A stretch of DNA of 64,000 nucleotides from Actinomycetospora callitridis (GTDB taxonomy: Bacteria > Actinomycetota > Actinomycetes > Mycobacteriales > Pseudonocardiaceae), in the NCBI RefSeq assembly GCF_028737265.1, contig NZ_JAQZAK010000001.1, positions 124,001 through 188,000 on the forward strand. The letters are read 5' to 3'. Shown here in pieces: positions 40,987 to 48,464 of this stretch. Numbering within the stretch: the first letter of the stretch is position 1; the number at the start of each line of letters is the position of its first letter. Under the pieces are notes generated by a model. That model saw only the letters and a program-made list of their open reading frames with translations, ran no database searches and was not told the origin of the DNA. Both the position numbers and the translations under genes were made by a program.

Positions 40987-41904
40987 GTGCGCGAGGCGCC
41001 GTGGATGCTCGTCACCCACCACCAGGGTGACGCGGCGAAGTCCGAGGTCGGCATCCGTGCCGGTGGGGTGATCCGCCGGGCGCCCGACGAGCTCGCCGGC
41101 CGGACGATGCTCGAGGTGCTGGGGGAGTGGGACACCCTGGCCCCGGTCCTGCGCGGCCTCGACCCCGACCGGCTCGCGCCCGTGGAGGGCGCCGTGCTGC
41201 TCGCGCCGCTGCTCTACCCGCCGAAGGTGCTCTGCGCGGGGGCGAACTACTACGCCCACCTCGCCGAGATGGGCGTGGACCGCCCTCCGGGCCCGGTCGA
41301 GCCGTACTTCTTCTTCAAGCCCCCGACGACGTCGGTGGTCGGGCCGGGCGAGCCGATCGTGCTGCCCCCGCGGGCCGGCCGGAAGATCGACTGGGAGGTC
41401 GAGCTCGCCGCCGTGATCGGCCGCCGGTGCGTCGACGTGCCGGTGGAGCACGCGCTCGACGTCGTCGCCGGCTGGACGGTCGTCAACGACGTCTCGTCGC
41501 GCGACCTGCTCGACCGCGCCGGCGCGATCGCGCCGCCGTTCGGGCACGACTGGGTCGGCGCCAAGGCCGGCGACACGTTCTGCCCCACGGGGCCGGGGAT
41601 CGTGCCGTCGTGGATGGTCGACGACCCGCAGCGGGTGGCGTTGCGCCTGTCGGTCAACGGCGTGGTGAAGCAGGACTCGAGCACCACCGACATGGTGACC
41701 CCGATCGATCAGCTGATCGCCGCCGCGAGCCGGGCGGTGACCCTCGAGCCCGGCGACGTCATCGCCACCGGCACCCCGGCCGGGGTCGGCTTCCCCCGCG
41801 GCGAGTTCCTGGCGCCCGGCGACGAGACCGTCGCCGAGGTCGAGGGCGTCGGCGCGCTGCACAACCCCGTCATCGAACGAGAGGACAGGTCATGGGCACG
41901 GTGA
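40987..41904 (+). CDS. Fumarylacetoacetate hydrolase (FAH)-family protein
   Basis: A 305-residue FAH-fold hydrolase/decarboxylase/hydratase. The core is KVLCAGANYYAHLAEMG, YFFFKPPTTSVVGPGEPIVLPPRAGRKIDWEVELAAVIGRR with the metal Glu residues, DVSSRDLL, and DVIATGTPAGVGFPRGEFLAPGDETVAEVEGVG. Such enzymes act on ring-fission products. GTG start with GGGGAGG upstream. It overlaps the extradiol dioxygenase gene by 13 nt. Confidence 0.9.
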   Translation: MREAPWMLVTHHQGDAAKSEVGIRAGGVIRRAPDELAGRTMLEVLGEWDTLAPVLRGLDPDRLAPVEGAVLLAPLLYPPKVLCAGANYYAHLAEMGVDRPPGPVEPYFFFKPPTTSVVGPGEPIVLPPRAGRKIDWEVELAAVIGRRCVDVPVEHALDVVAGWTVVNDVSSRDLLDRAGAIAPPFGHDWVGAKAGDTFCPTGPGIVPSWMVDDPQRVALRLSVNGVVKQDSSTTDMVTPIDQLIAAASRAVTLEPGDVIATGTPAGVGFPRGEFLAPGDETVAEVEGVGALHNPVIEREDRSWAR

Positions 41905-42782
41905 ACGTCTCGAAGCTCGGCTACGTCGGCTTCGAGACCCCGGACGTCGAGCGGCTCGTCGAGTACTACACGACGGTCCTGGACTTCGTGCTCGTCGAGG
42001 GCGACGACCGCGGGGCGTTCCTCACCACCGGCTCCGACCACCACTGCGTGGTCGTCACGAAGGGCGAGACCAAGGCCCGTCAGGTGGTCGGCTACGAGCT
42101 CTGGGAGGACCTGGACAGCGCCGAGCAGCGGCTCAAGGACGCCGGGTACGTCACCGAGCGGCGCAGCGACATCGGACCGGGCACGCCCGACGTCCTGGTG
42201 CTCGAGGAGCCGATGACCGGGGTCGCGCTGCACCTGGCGACCTCGCAGGACCCCAGCGGCGTCCAGGGCTTCACGCCCCTGCGCCCCACCAAGCTCGGCC
42301 ACGTCGCGGCCTACACCCCCGAGCTGGCGACCATGCAGTCCTTCTACCAGGACCTGCTCGGCTTCCGGTGGTCGGACACCGTCGGCGACTTCTTCGTCTT
42401 CATGCGCTGCAACGCCGACCACCACGCGGCCAACTTCATGGCCAGCCAGAAGTACTCCGGCATGCACCACGTCGCCTACGAGATGCGCAGCCCCGACCAC
42501 CTGATCTCGATGCTCGACCACCTCGCCAAGCACGGTTACCGGCTGCACTGGGGGCCGGGCCGCCACGGGCCGGGCCACAACCTGTTCACCTACCACCGCG
42601 ACCCCGACGGCAACGTCATCGAGCTGTTCACCCAGATCGACGTCGTGGTCGACGAGGCCAAGGGCCACTGGGAACCGCGCCCCTGGCACGAGGAGTTCCC
42701 GATGTACCCGCGGACCTGGGAGGTCGACCTCGCCACGGTCAACCAGTGGGGGCCGATCGACCCGCCGAGTCTGGATCACTGA
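41892..42782 (+). CDS. Type I extradiol dioxygenase (catechol 2,3-dioxygenase-like, VOC)
   Basis: A 296-residue two-domain VOC enzyme that cleaves a catechol-type ring next to the hydroxyls using Fe(II). N-domain: KLGYVGFETPDVERLVEYYTTVLDFVLVEGD; C-domain: KLGHVAAYTPELATMQSFYQDLLGFRWSD. Ligands are likely the His of KLGHVAAYTP, the His of YSGMHHVAYEM and the Glu of DPDGNVIELFTQ. The FAH-family and dehydrogenase genes upstream in the operon process its product. Its end overlaps the convergent gntR by 44 nt. Confidence 0.9.
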   Translation: MGTVNVSKLGYVGFETPDVERLVEYYTTVLDFVLVEGDDRGAFLTTGSDHHCVVVTKGETKARQVVGYELWEDLDSAEQRLKDAGYVTERRSDIGPGTPDVLVLEEPMTGVALHLATSQDPSGVQGFTPLRPTKLGHVAAYTPELATMQSFYQDLLGFRWSDTVGDFFVFMRCNADHHAANFMASQKYSGMHHVAYEMRSPDHLISMLDHLAKHGYRLHWGPGRHGPGHNLFTYHRDPDGNVIELFTQIDVVVDEAKGHWEPRPWHEEFPMYPRTWEVDLATVNQWGPIDPPSLDH

Positions 42783-43554
42783 CCGCTGCTCGACCGCCCA
42801 GCAGCAGCGCCAGCGCCCCGTCGACGCACGGTGTGCCGTGGCCCGGGGCGTGGCCGTCGACCACGCGCCGGGCCGTGCCGGCGAGGTGGCGCGCCATCTC
42901 GGCGACCGCGGCGTCGGGGTCGGCGTCGCGCACGGCGTCGAAGATCGCCTGGTGCTCGCGCTGCCGGGCCCCGAAGTCGGTCCGGTGCTGGGCCTGGTCG
43001 ATGCGCACGTAGCGCTCGCTCTGCTCGGCGTACGAGTTGATGGTGCGCAGCACGGTCGCGCCGCAGCGCCCGACCAGCAGGCGGTGGAAGCCGCGGTGGG
43101 CGACGGTCCAGCTGGCCATGTCGCCGGCCCGGTAGGTGCGCTCCATCTCCTTGAACGCCGACGTCGCGCCCCGGATCTCCTCGCGGCTCAGCCGACCGGC
43201 GGTCAGGCGCGCGCCGAGCGACTCGAGCGTGATCCGGGCGGCGTAGAGCGAGTCCAGCTCCTCGGCGTCGAGCCCGAGGACGTGGCTGCGCTGGTTGGGC
43301 TCGGAGGAGATGAGCCCCTCCTCCTGCAGCATCCGGAACGCCTCGCGCAGCGGCGTGCGCGACACCGCGAGGACGCGCGCGAGCTCGGCCTGCTTGAGCT
43401 GGGTGCCGGGCGGCAGCGCGCCGGAGATGATCAGGTCGCGCAGGTACGCGTGCACGCTGACGCTCGTCTGGCGCGGGTCGTTGATGCGCAGCCCCGCCCG
43501 GCCCCCCAGGAGCTCGCCGATCGACACCGCCGGAGTGTATGCAGACGCGCTCAC
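42739..43554 (-). CDS. GntR-family (FCD/FadR-type) regulator of the catabolic region
   Basis: A 271-residue repressor. Winged helix: VHAYLRDLIISGALPPGTQLKQAELARVLAVSRTPLREAFRMLQEEGLI (about 37-85). FCD ligand domain: LDSLYAARITLESLGARLTAGRLSREEI, with metal-type His residues in HRGFHRLLVGRC and HQAIFDAVRDADPDAAVAEMARHL. It overlaps the upstream aldolase gene (GTGA). A GTG at 43527 is an alternative start; it would leave the AGTGTATGCA element just upstream as an autoregulatory site. Confidence 0.88.
   Translation of the reverse strand: MSASAYTPAVSIGELLGGRAGLRINDPRQTSVSVHAYLRDLIISGALPPGTQLKQAELARVLAVSRTPLREAFRMLQEEGLISSEPNQRSHVLGLDAEELDSLYAARITLESLGARLTAGRLSREEIRGATSAFKEMERTYRAGDMASWTVAHRGFHRLLVGRCGATVLRTINSYAEQSERYVRIDQAQHRTDFGARQREHQAIFDAVRDADPDAAVAEMARHLAGTARRVVDGHAPGHGTPCVDGALALLLGGRAAVSDPDSAGRSAPTG
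43534..43543. promoter_or_regulatory. GntR-type operator candidate 2
   Basis: AGTGTATGCA at the 5' end of gntR, one base different from site 1 at 39803. Confidence 0.4.
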
Positions 43555-44201
43555 GGCAGCCCTGCGAGGTGACGCCACAACCGCTCCATCAGGGGCGGGG
43601 CGGCCGCGCGCCACGCGTCGATCTCGTCGACGGTGAGGGCCCGCGGCCCGTGCCCGACGGTCGTGAGGTGCACCCGGCACGTGGCCTCGAGCAGCCACAT
43701 CCGGGCCACCGCCGCCCCGGGGTCCGCGCCCACGGTGAGCGCGCCGTTGCCCCGCAGGAGCACGGCGTCCTCGTCGGCGAGGGTGTCGGCGGCGGCCTCG
43801 GCGCGCTCCCGGTCGCGCAGCAGCCGCGCGGAGCCGTGCACCGGGATGCGGCGCCCGAGCCAGGACGCGTGCCCGTGCAGCGGGACCAGCTCGGTCGCGA
43901 TCGCCGACGCGGCGAAGGCCGACTCGGGCTGGGCGCGCGCCACGGCGCCGACGTCGGGGCGCGCCCGGTAGATCGCGAGGTGCGCCCAGGTCTCCGGGGC
44001 GGTGCCCGCCGGCAGCTCCCCGGCGGCCGCGTCGAGCGTCACCAGCGCGTCGGCGGTGACGTCGCCCGGCGCGATCGGCGGGGTGATCACCACGAGGTCG
44101 CCGACGCGCGCGGACACGTGCCCGAACGCGGTGACCAGCCCGTGCCGGGCCAGCGTCCGCGCCGCGAGCGCGACCTGCTCGCGAATCTCGTCGAGTGTCA
44201 C
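43551..44201 (-). CDS. Class II aldolase/adducin-family protein
   Basis: A 216-residue zinc-dependent aldolase-type protein: LARHGLVTAFGHVSARVGDLVVITPPIAPGDVTADALVTLD, ETWAHLAIYRARPDVGAVARAQPESAFAAS, VPLHGHASWLGRRIPVHGS and AVLLRGNGALTVGADPGAAVARMWLLEATCRV. The zinc His pair normally found as HxH near residue 90 reads ARAQP, so the metal site may be altered; HGHAS is kept. Likely cleaves a hydroxy-keto intermediate. GTGA overlaps on both sides. Confidence 0.82.
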   Translation of the reverse strand: MTLDEIREQVALAARTLARHGLVTAFGHVSARVGDLVVITPPIAPGDVTADALVTLDAAAGELPAGTAPETWAHLAIYRARPDVGAVARAQPESAFAASAIATELVPLHGHASWLGRRIPVHGSARLLRDRERAEAAADTLADEDAVLLRGNGALTVGADPGAAVARMWLLEATCRVHLTTVGHGPRALTVDEIDAWRAAAPPLMERLWRHLAGLP

Positions 44202-44599
44202 GGGACCGGTGCGGCCTCCTGGGATTCGGCCTCGATCGCGGCGAACAGGGGCGCGAGATCGATGTGGATGCGCAACGAGGAAACCAGGCCCTGCGGGGTG
44301 CGGTCGAGGATCGACACGCACGGCATCGACACGTGGGCGCCGCCCTTGGTCGTGTAGTGGGTGGTCACCTCGAGGATCGCGGTCGCGCCGTCGTTCTCGT
44401 CCCAGCGGTGGTGGACCTCGTGGCGCATCCCGCCGATCATCGACCAGAAGCCCTCGAAGGCGTCGTGGATGGCGGCGACGCCGACCGTCGGCGGCTGGTT
44501 GCCGAAGGTCACCACGGCATCCTCCGCGTGGCGCGCGACGAACGGCTCGAGACGCAGGGCGTCGACGTCGGCGTAGTAGTCGGTGACCCAGTCGGACAT
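44198..44599 (-). CDS. SnoaL-like NTF2-fold protein
   Basis: A 133-residue single-domain SnoaL-like polypeptide: MSDWVTDYYADVDALRLEPFVARHAEDAVVTFGNQPPTVGVAAIHDAFEGFWSMI and the strand RHEVHHRWDENDGATAILEVTTHYTTKGG. Probably an isomerase, hydratase or ligand-binding protein of the ring-degradation pathway. Overlaps the aldolase gene by GTGA. Confidence 0.82.
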   Translation of the reverse strand: MSDWVTDYYADVDALRLEPFVARHAEDAVVTFGNQPPTVGVAAIHDAFEGFWSMIGGMRHEVHHRWDENDGATAILEVTTHYTTKGGAHVSMPCVSILDRTPQGLVSSLRIHIDLAPLFAAIEAESQEAAPVP

Positions 44600-44632
44600 G
44601 GTTGCTCCCAGGAAGTGGTCAGGCGGGTGGGC

Positions 44633-45112
44633 TCAGACGGCGGCGCCGGCGGCGATCTTGCGGACGGCGCCGAGCGTGGCGGCCACCGCGGCGCGGTAGC
44701 TGTCGGTCATCTGGTCGGCGTGGGCCTTCTCGCCCGCCGACCCGCCCGGCTCGCCGGCCACGGTCAGCGCGAAGCTGAACCGCAGCGTCAGGTCGTCCGG
44801 ACCGCCGTCGTCGGGGTCGGCACCCTCGATCTCGTTCGCGATCGTGCCCAGCACCGGCCCGGCGATGCGGGTGAACACCACGCGGTGCGGGTGCTCGAGG
44901 GTGATCCGCTCGGAGAACGCCTGGCCCTTGAACACGATGTCGCGGTCGAACACGGTGTCGCTGTACCGGGCGGTGACCGTGCAGTCGGTCATCGACGGGA
45001 CGAACGGCAGCGCGTTCTCCGCCTTGCGCACCAGCCCGTCCCACAGGGCGTCGCGCGTGATCAGCGGCTCGCCCGGGGAGTTCACGGGTAGCGCGTGCGT
45101 CACGAAGATCAT
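44633..45112 (-). CDS. SRPBCC-family, DUF1857/AtaL-like protein
   Basis: A 159-residue helix-grip protein: ITRDALWDGLVRKAENALPFVPSMTDCTVTARYSDTVFDRDIVFKGQAFSERITLEHPHRVVFTR matches the DUF1857 pattern, named after AtaL of fungal gliotoxin-like clusters. Its own role is not known; in this setting it may bind a pathway intermediate. The ATG overlaps the VOC dioxygenase stop (ATGA). Confidence 0.8.
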   Translation of the reverse strand: MIFVTHALPVNSPGEPLITRDALWDGLVRKAENALPFVPSMTDCTVTARYSDTVFDRDIVFKGQAFSERITLEHPHRVVFTRIAGPVLGTIANEIEGADPDDGGPDDLTLRFSFALTVAGEPGGSAGEKAHADQMTDSYRAAVAATLGAVRKIAAGAAV

Positions 45113-46032
45113 GGGTGAACGGCCTCCGGGAGCACCAGGGGTGGGGTGACCTGGGGTGGTGTCACCTGGGGTTGTGTGACGGGTTTCTGCGTCGGACCGA
45201 GCCACATGTCGATCGACCCGCGCTCGGCGGGATCGAAGTACCGGGGTCGCCAGGCCGCCTCGTCGGTGATCCGGCGGACGCCGTACGAGTACTCGTAGGT
45301 CAGGCCCTCGGGTCCGAGGAAGTAGAGGAACACCGCGCCCGACTGCGGGTGTCGTCCCGGGCCCATCTCGATGAGCACGCCCTGCTCCTGCAGGTGGTGC
45401 CAGTTGCGGAAGACGTCGTCGAGCTCGGCGACCTGGAAGTTCACGTGGCACAGGCCGGGACGGTCGCCCTGGAACACCGCGAGCTTGTGGTGGACCTCGT
45501 CGATGCGCATCAGGCAGGCCGCGTCGCCGATCCAGTCCGAGGCCCGCGCGTTGAAGGTCGTCGACCAGAACCGGTGGGCCTCGGCGACGTCGGGGGCGTC
45601 GAGGCAGAGGTGGCCGAACTCGGTGATGCCCGACCCCCGGCCCGGCCGCACCGGGCGGGCGAGGGTCTGCTGCCCGCAGACCAGCTCGATCCGGTTGCCG
45701 AACGGGTCGTCGAACCCGATCAGCTCGCCGACCCGCCGCGACCGGGCCTCGGCCGGTCCACCGCGCCACACCGTGACCCCCCGGCTCTCCAGCTCGGTCT
45801 CCGCCAGCGCGAGCGCGCCGGGGCCGTCGACGGTGAACGCCGAGGCGATGACGCCCGACACCCCCTCGACGAACGCCAGGCAGTGGTGCCGGGAGTCCGC
45901 ACGCAGGTGGGCGACGCCCGGCTCGCCGCCGTCGACGTGCTCGAGCCCGACCACCTCGGTCGCGAAATGCACCGCGCCCGCGAGGTCGGCCGCGCCGGAG
46001 CGGACGTAGGCGATGTCGACCAGCTCGATCAC
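45109..46032 (-). CDS. Two-domain VOC dioxygenase-like protein
   Basis: A 307-residue protein with two glyoxalase-like modules: IELVDIAYVRSGAADLAGAVHFATEVVGLEHVD and SGITEFGHLCLDAPDVAEAHRFWSTTFNARASDWIG. The second carries likely metal ligands (FGHLCL, LCHVNFQV and GLTYEYSYGVRR), as in biphenyl-diol dioxygenases. A C-terminal tail of TQPQVTPPQVTPPLV repeats is unusual. The GTG start has GGGAGG 7 nt upstream. Distinct from the other extradiol enzyme at 41892. Confidence 0.82.
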   Translation of the reverse strand: MIELVDIAYVRSGAADLAGAVHFATEVVGLEHVDGGEPGVAHLRADSRHHCLAFVEGVSGVIASAFTVDGPGALALAETELESRGVTVWRGGPAEARSRRVGELIGFDDPFGNRIELVCGQQTLARPVRPGRGSGITEFGHLCLDAPDVAEAHRFWSTTFNARASDWIGDAACLMRIDEVHHKLAVFQGDRPGLCHVNFQVAELDDVFRNWHHLQEQGVLIEMGPGRHPQSGAVFLYFLGPEGLTYEYSYGVRRITDEAAWRPRYFDPAERGSIDMWLGPTQKPVTQPQVTPPQVTPPLVLPEAVHP

Positions 46033-46072
46033 ACCGGGGCCTCCCGTCTCGACAGTGATGGGGACCACTCAG

Positions 46073-46084
46073 GGTGCATACAGT
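46073..46084. promoter_or_regulatory. GntR-type operator candidate 3
   Basis: Minus strand reads ACTGTATGCACC, differing by one base from AGTGTATGCA, in the divergent promoter between the VOC dioxygenase and the NTF2-like gene. Confidence 0.4.
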
Positions 46085-46199
46085 TGTAGCAGGTGTCAAT
46101 CGTCCACGGCAGTCCCGCTTACCGGGACGCCCGTGCGGGGCCGGCGGACCACCGGACCCAGACTCCGGCGCACGAGCGGCACGGACAGGGAGGTCCACC

Positions 46200-46709
46200 A
46201 TGGCGCGACCCGAGATCGCACCCCCCGACGAGGCGGCGGTGGAGGTGGCCGTCGCGGCCTTCGCCGGCATCCAGCGCGGCGCGGCCACGGGGGACTGGGA
46301 CGACTTCCTGGCCCTGCTGGCCGAGGAGGTCCGGATCATGATCCCCGTGCCCTCCACCGAGGTCGGCGCGCCGGAGGGGGTCCTGCGGGGCAAGGACGTC
46401 GCGCGGCAGATGTTCAACAGCCGGCATAGGGAGAAGGTCCGGGGCGCGGTGCTCGAGGGCAAGCGCCTGGCGGCGAACGGCCCGCTCGTCGTCGTCGAGA
46501 GCCGGGTGGAGGGGACGCTCGACACCGAGGTGGTGGCCAACCACTTCGTGTTCGTCTTCGAGGTCGCCGACGGCGAGATCGTCTCGATGTACGAGTACGC
46601 GTCCTGGACGGCGAAGGGCCCGCAGAGCGGGTGGGGCGACCCGACCTTCGCCCGCGACGCGTTCGACACCACCGCGCTCCCGTACGACCCGGCGGCGGCC
46701 CCGGCCTGA
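46200..46709 (+). CDS. SnoaL-like NTF2-fold protein
   Basis: A 169-residue protein: EVAVAAFAGIQRGAATGDWDDFLALLAEEVRIMIPVPSTEVGAPEGVLRGKDVARQMF, then EGKRLAANGPLVVVESRVEGTLDTEVVANHFVFVFEVADGEIVSMYEYASW. This is the NTF2-like cone with a hydrophobic pocket; it probably acts as isomerase or dehydratase on a ring compound. GGGAGG precedes the ATG. It is followed 49 bp later by an SDR gene with its own operator-like site. Confidence 0.82.
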   Translation: MARPEIAPPDEAAVEVAVAAFAGIQRGAATGDWDDFLALLAEEVRIMIPVPSTEVGAPEGVLRGKDVARQMFNSRHREKVRGAVLEGKRLAANGPLVVVESRVEGTLDTEVVANHFVFVFEVADGEIVSMYEYASWTAKGPQSGWGDPTFARDAFDTTALPYDPAAAPA

Positions 46710-46738
46710 CGGGACGGGTGTGTTGACGGTCACGCACA

Positions 46739-46750
46739 AGTGTGCACACT
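46739..46750. promoter_or_regulatory. GntR-type operator candidate 4 with promoter
   Basis: Perfect 12-bp palindrome AGTGTGCACACT 8 bp before the SDR start, with a -35-like TTGACG at 46723-46728. It overlaps the likely -10 region, so binding would block transcription. Confidence 0.55.
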
Positions 46751-46758
46751 CTAGACGC

Positions 46759-47586
46759 GTGACCACAGTGCCGACGGACGCCACGCCCGCGCGTTTCCCC
46801 GCGACCGCCCCCTCCGCGCCGCCCGGCGGGCGCCTGGCCGGGAAGCGGGTGCTGATCACCGGCACCGCCGGCGGGCAGGGGGAGGCGGCCCAGGCGGTGT
46901 TCCTCCGGGAGGGTGCGCGGGTCGTCGGGTGCGACGTGCAGCCCGGCGCGGCCGAGCGCACGGCGGGCCCGCTCGCGGCCGAGGGGTTCGACGTCGCCGG
47001 CCACACGGTCGACCTCGCGGACCCGGTGGCGGCGGAGCGCTGGATCGAGGAGAGCGCCGCGCGGCTCGGCGGCATCGACGTCCTCTACAACAACGCCGCG
47101 GGCGCGGGGTTCGCGCCGTTCGACCAGATGACGCTCGACCTCTGGCGCCACGTGCTCCACGTCGAGCTGGACATCGTCTTCCACACCACCCGGCCCGCCT
47201 GGCCGCACCTGCTGGCCACCGGCAACGCCTCGGTGATCAACACGGCCTCGATGTCCGGGCTGCGCGGCATCGCACCGCTCGGGCAGGTCGCGCACTCGGC
47301 GGCCAAGGGCGGGGTCATCGCGATGACGCGCTCGCTGGCGGCCGAGGGGGCCGAGCGGGGCGTCCGGGTCAACACGATCTCGCCGGGCTTCGTCACCTCC
47401 CCGGCCACCGACCAGTTCGTCGGCGACGAGCTGCGGGCGTTCCAGATGGGGTTCCATCTGATCCAGCGGCCCGGCACCGGGCTCGACATCGCCCACCTGG
47501 CGGTCTACCTGGCCTCCGACGAGTCGGTGTGGGTCACCGGGCAGAACATCTCCATCGACGGCGGGGTCACGGCCGGCTTCCGCTGA
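46759..47586 (+). CDS. Short-chain dehydrogenase/reductase with Tyr-to-His substitution
   Basis: A 275-residue classical SDR. NAD site VLITGTAGGQGEAA (about 31-44), NNAAG (111-115), catalytic Ser in INTASMSGLRG (164-166), and SPGFV after the core. The YxxxK motif reads VAHSAAKGGV: His179 stands where the catalytic tyrosine belongs, Lys183 is kept. The enzyme may have altered chemistry. An N-terminal 25-residue Pro/Ala-rich extension is present. GTG start close to the promoter suggests a short leader. Confidence 0.87.
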   Translation: MTTVPTDATPARFPATAPSAPPGGRLAGKRVLITGTAGGQGEAAQAVFLREGARVVGCDVQPGAAERTAGPLAAEGFDVAGHTVDLADPVAAERWIEESAARLGGIDVLYNNAAGAGFAPFDQMTLDLWRHVLHVELDIVFHTTRPAWPHLLATGNASVINTASMSGLRGIAPLGQVAHSAAKGGVIAMTRSLAAEGAERGVRVNTISPGFVTSPATDQFVGDELRAFQMGFHLIQRPGTGLDIAHLAVYLASDESVWVTGQNISIDGGVTAGFR

Positions 47587-48355
47587 TCGCGCCGGGTGCC
47601 CCGAAGCGCGCCCAGTCCTCGGGATCGTGGGTCACCCAGATCGCGGCGTCGTGGGTCGCGGCGAGCCCGATCAGGCGCTGGAGCGAGGTGAGGGCGAGGC
47701 GCCGGTCGGTGTCGGCGGCCATGGGCGCGGGCGCCCGGATCGCCTCGTGCAGGTGTGAGGTGTCGCCGGCGAGGAGCAGCGTGCCCGCCGGGAGCCGGAC
47801 CAGGAGGCTCGTGTTCCCCGGCGTGTGTCCCGGCATCGCGAGCACGACGACCGAGCCGTCGCCGAAGAGGTCGAGGTCGCCGTCGACGAAGGTCCAGCCG
47901 GCGTCGCGGACCGGGTCGAGGTCCTCGGGCCGGGCGAGCGCCGCGACGGCGGGGTCGCTGCCGTCGACCGCGCCCCGGTCGCCCGCGCCGAGCACGAACC
48001 GGGCGTGCGGGACGTGGCGCAGCCCGCCCGTGTGGTCGAAGTGCACGTGGGAGAGCGCGACGTGCGTGATGTCGCCGGGTTCGACGCCCGCGGCGGCGAG
48101 CTGCCGGTCGAGGCGCTGCGCCGGGGTCATCCGGACCTTCTCGCCGATCTCGCCGTAGGTGCCGACGGGGTCGTCCGCGGCCTCCGGCGCGAGCCCGGTG
48201 TCGAGCAGGACGAGGCCGTCGTCGTGCTCGACGAGGAAGCTCGGCACCACGAGCTCGACCGGGCCCGGGGCCGCGCCGTCGAGCATGTCGGCGCGGTCGA
48301 GCGTCAGCCGCGCGCCGTCGAGGGCCCGGAGCCGGCGCGCCGTCCCGGTGGTCAT
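47567..48355 (-). CDS. MBL-fold metallo-hydrolase (AHL-lactonase-like)
   Basis: A 262-residue binuclear zinc hydrolase. The HxHxDH motif is LSHVHFDHTGG (about 105-111), the third His is in VLAMPGHTPGNTS, the bridging Asp in LLLAGDTSHL and the last His in IWVTHDPED. The family includes N-acyl-homoserine lactonases and other lactonases, fitting lactone hydrolysis in a degradation route. Its tail overlaps the convergent SDR by 20 nt, and its promoter contains the palindrome also found at 1563. Confidence 0.9.
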   Translation of the reverse strand: MTTGTARRLRALDGARLTLDRADMLDGAAPGPVELVVPSFLVEHDDGLVLLDTGLAPEAADDPVGTYGEIGEKVRMTPAQRLDRQLAAAGVEPGDITHVALSHVHFDHTGGLRHVPHARFVLGAGDRGAVDGSDPAVAALARPEDLDPVRDAGWTFVDGDLDLFGDGSVVVLAMPGHTPGNTSLLVRLPAGTLLLAGDTSHLHEAIRAPAPMAADTDRRLALTSLQRLIGLAATHDAAIWVTHDPEDWARFGAPGAISGSRP

Positions 48356-48397
48356 GCTTCTCGGCTACCCGGGGCGGATGAGACACCCTGAGCGACG

Positions 48398-48418
48398 ACG
48401 CTTCGAGAACCGAAGCGT
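48398..48418. promoter_or_regulatory. Palindrome shared with 1563-1583
   Basis: Arms ACGCTTCG and CGAAGCGT around AGAAC, in the 109-bp divergent region between the MBL hydrolase and the nitroreductase-like gene. Likely operator for both. Confidence 0.6.
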
Positions 48419-48464
48419 CTCCGCGAGGGCCCATGCCGGTCCGGGCTCCCGGGTATCCGGCCCC

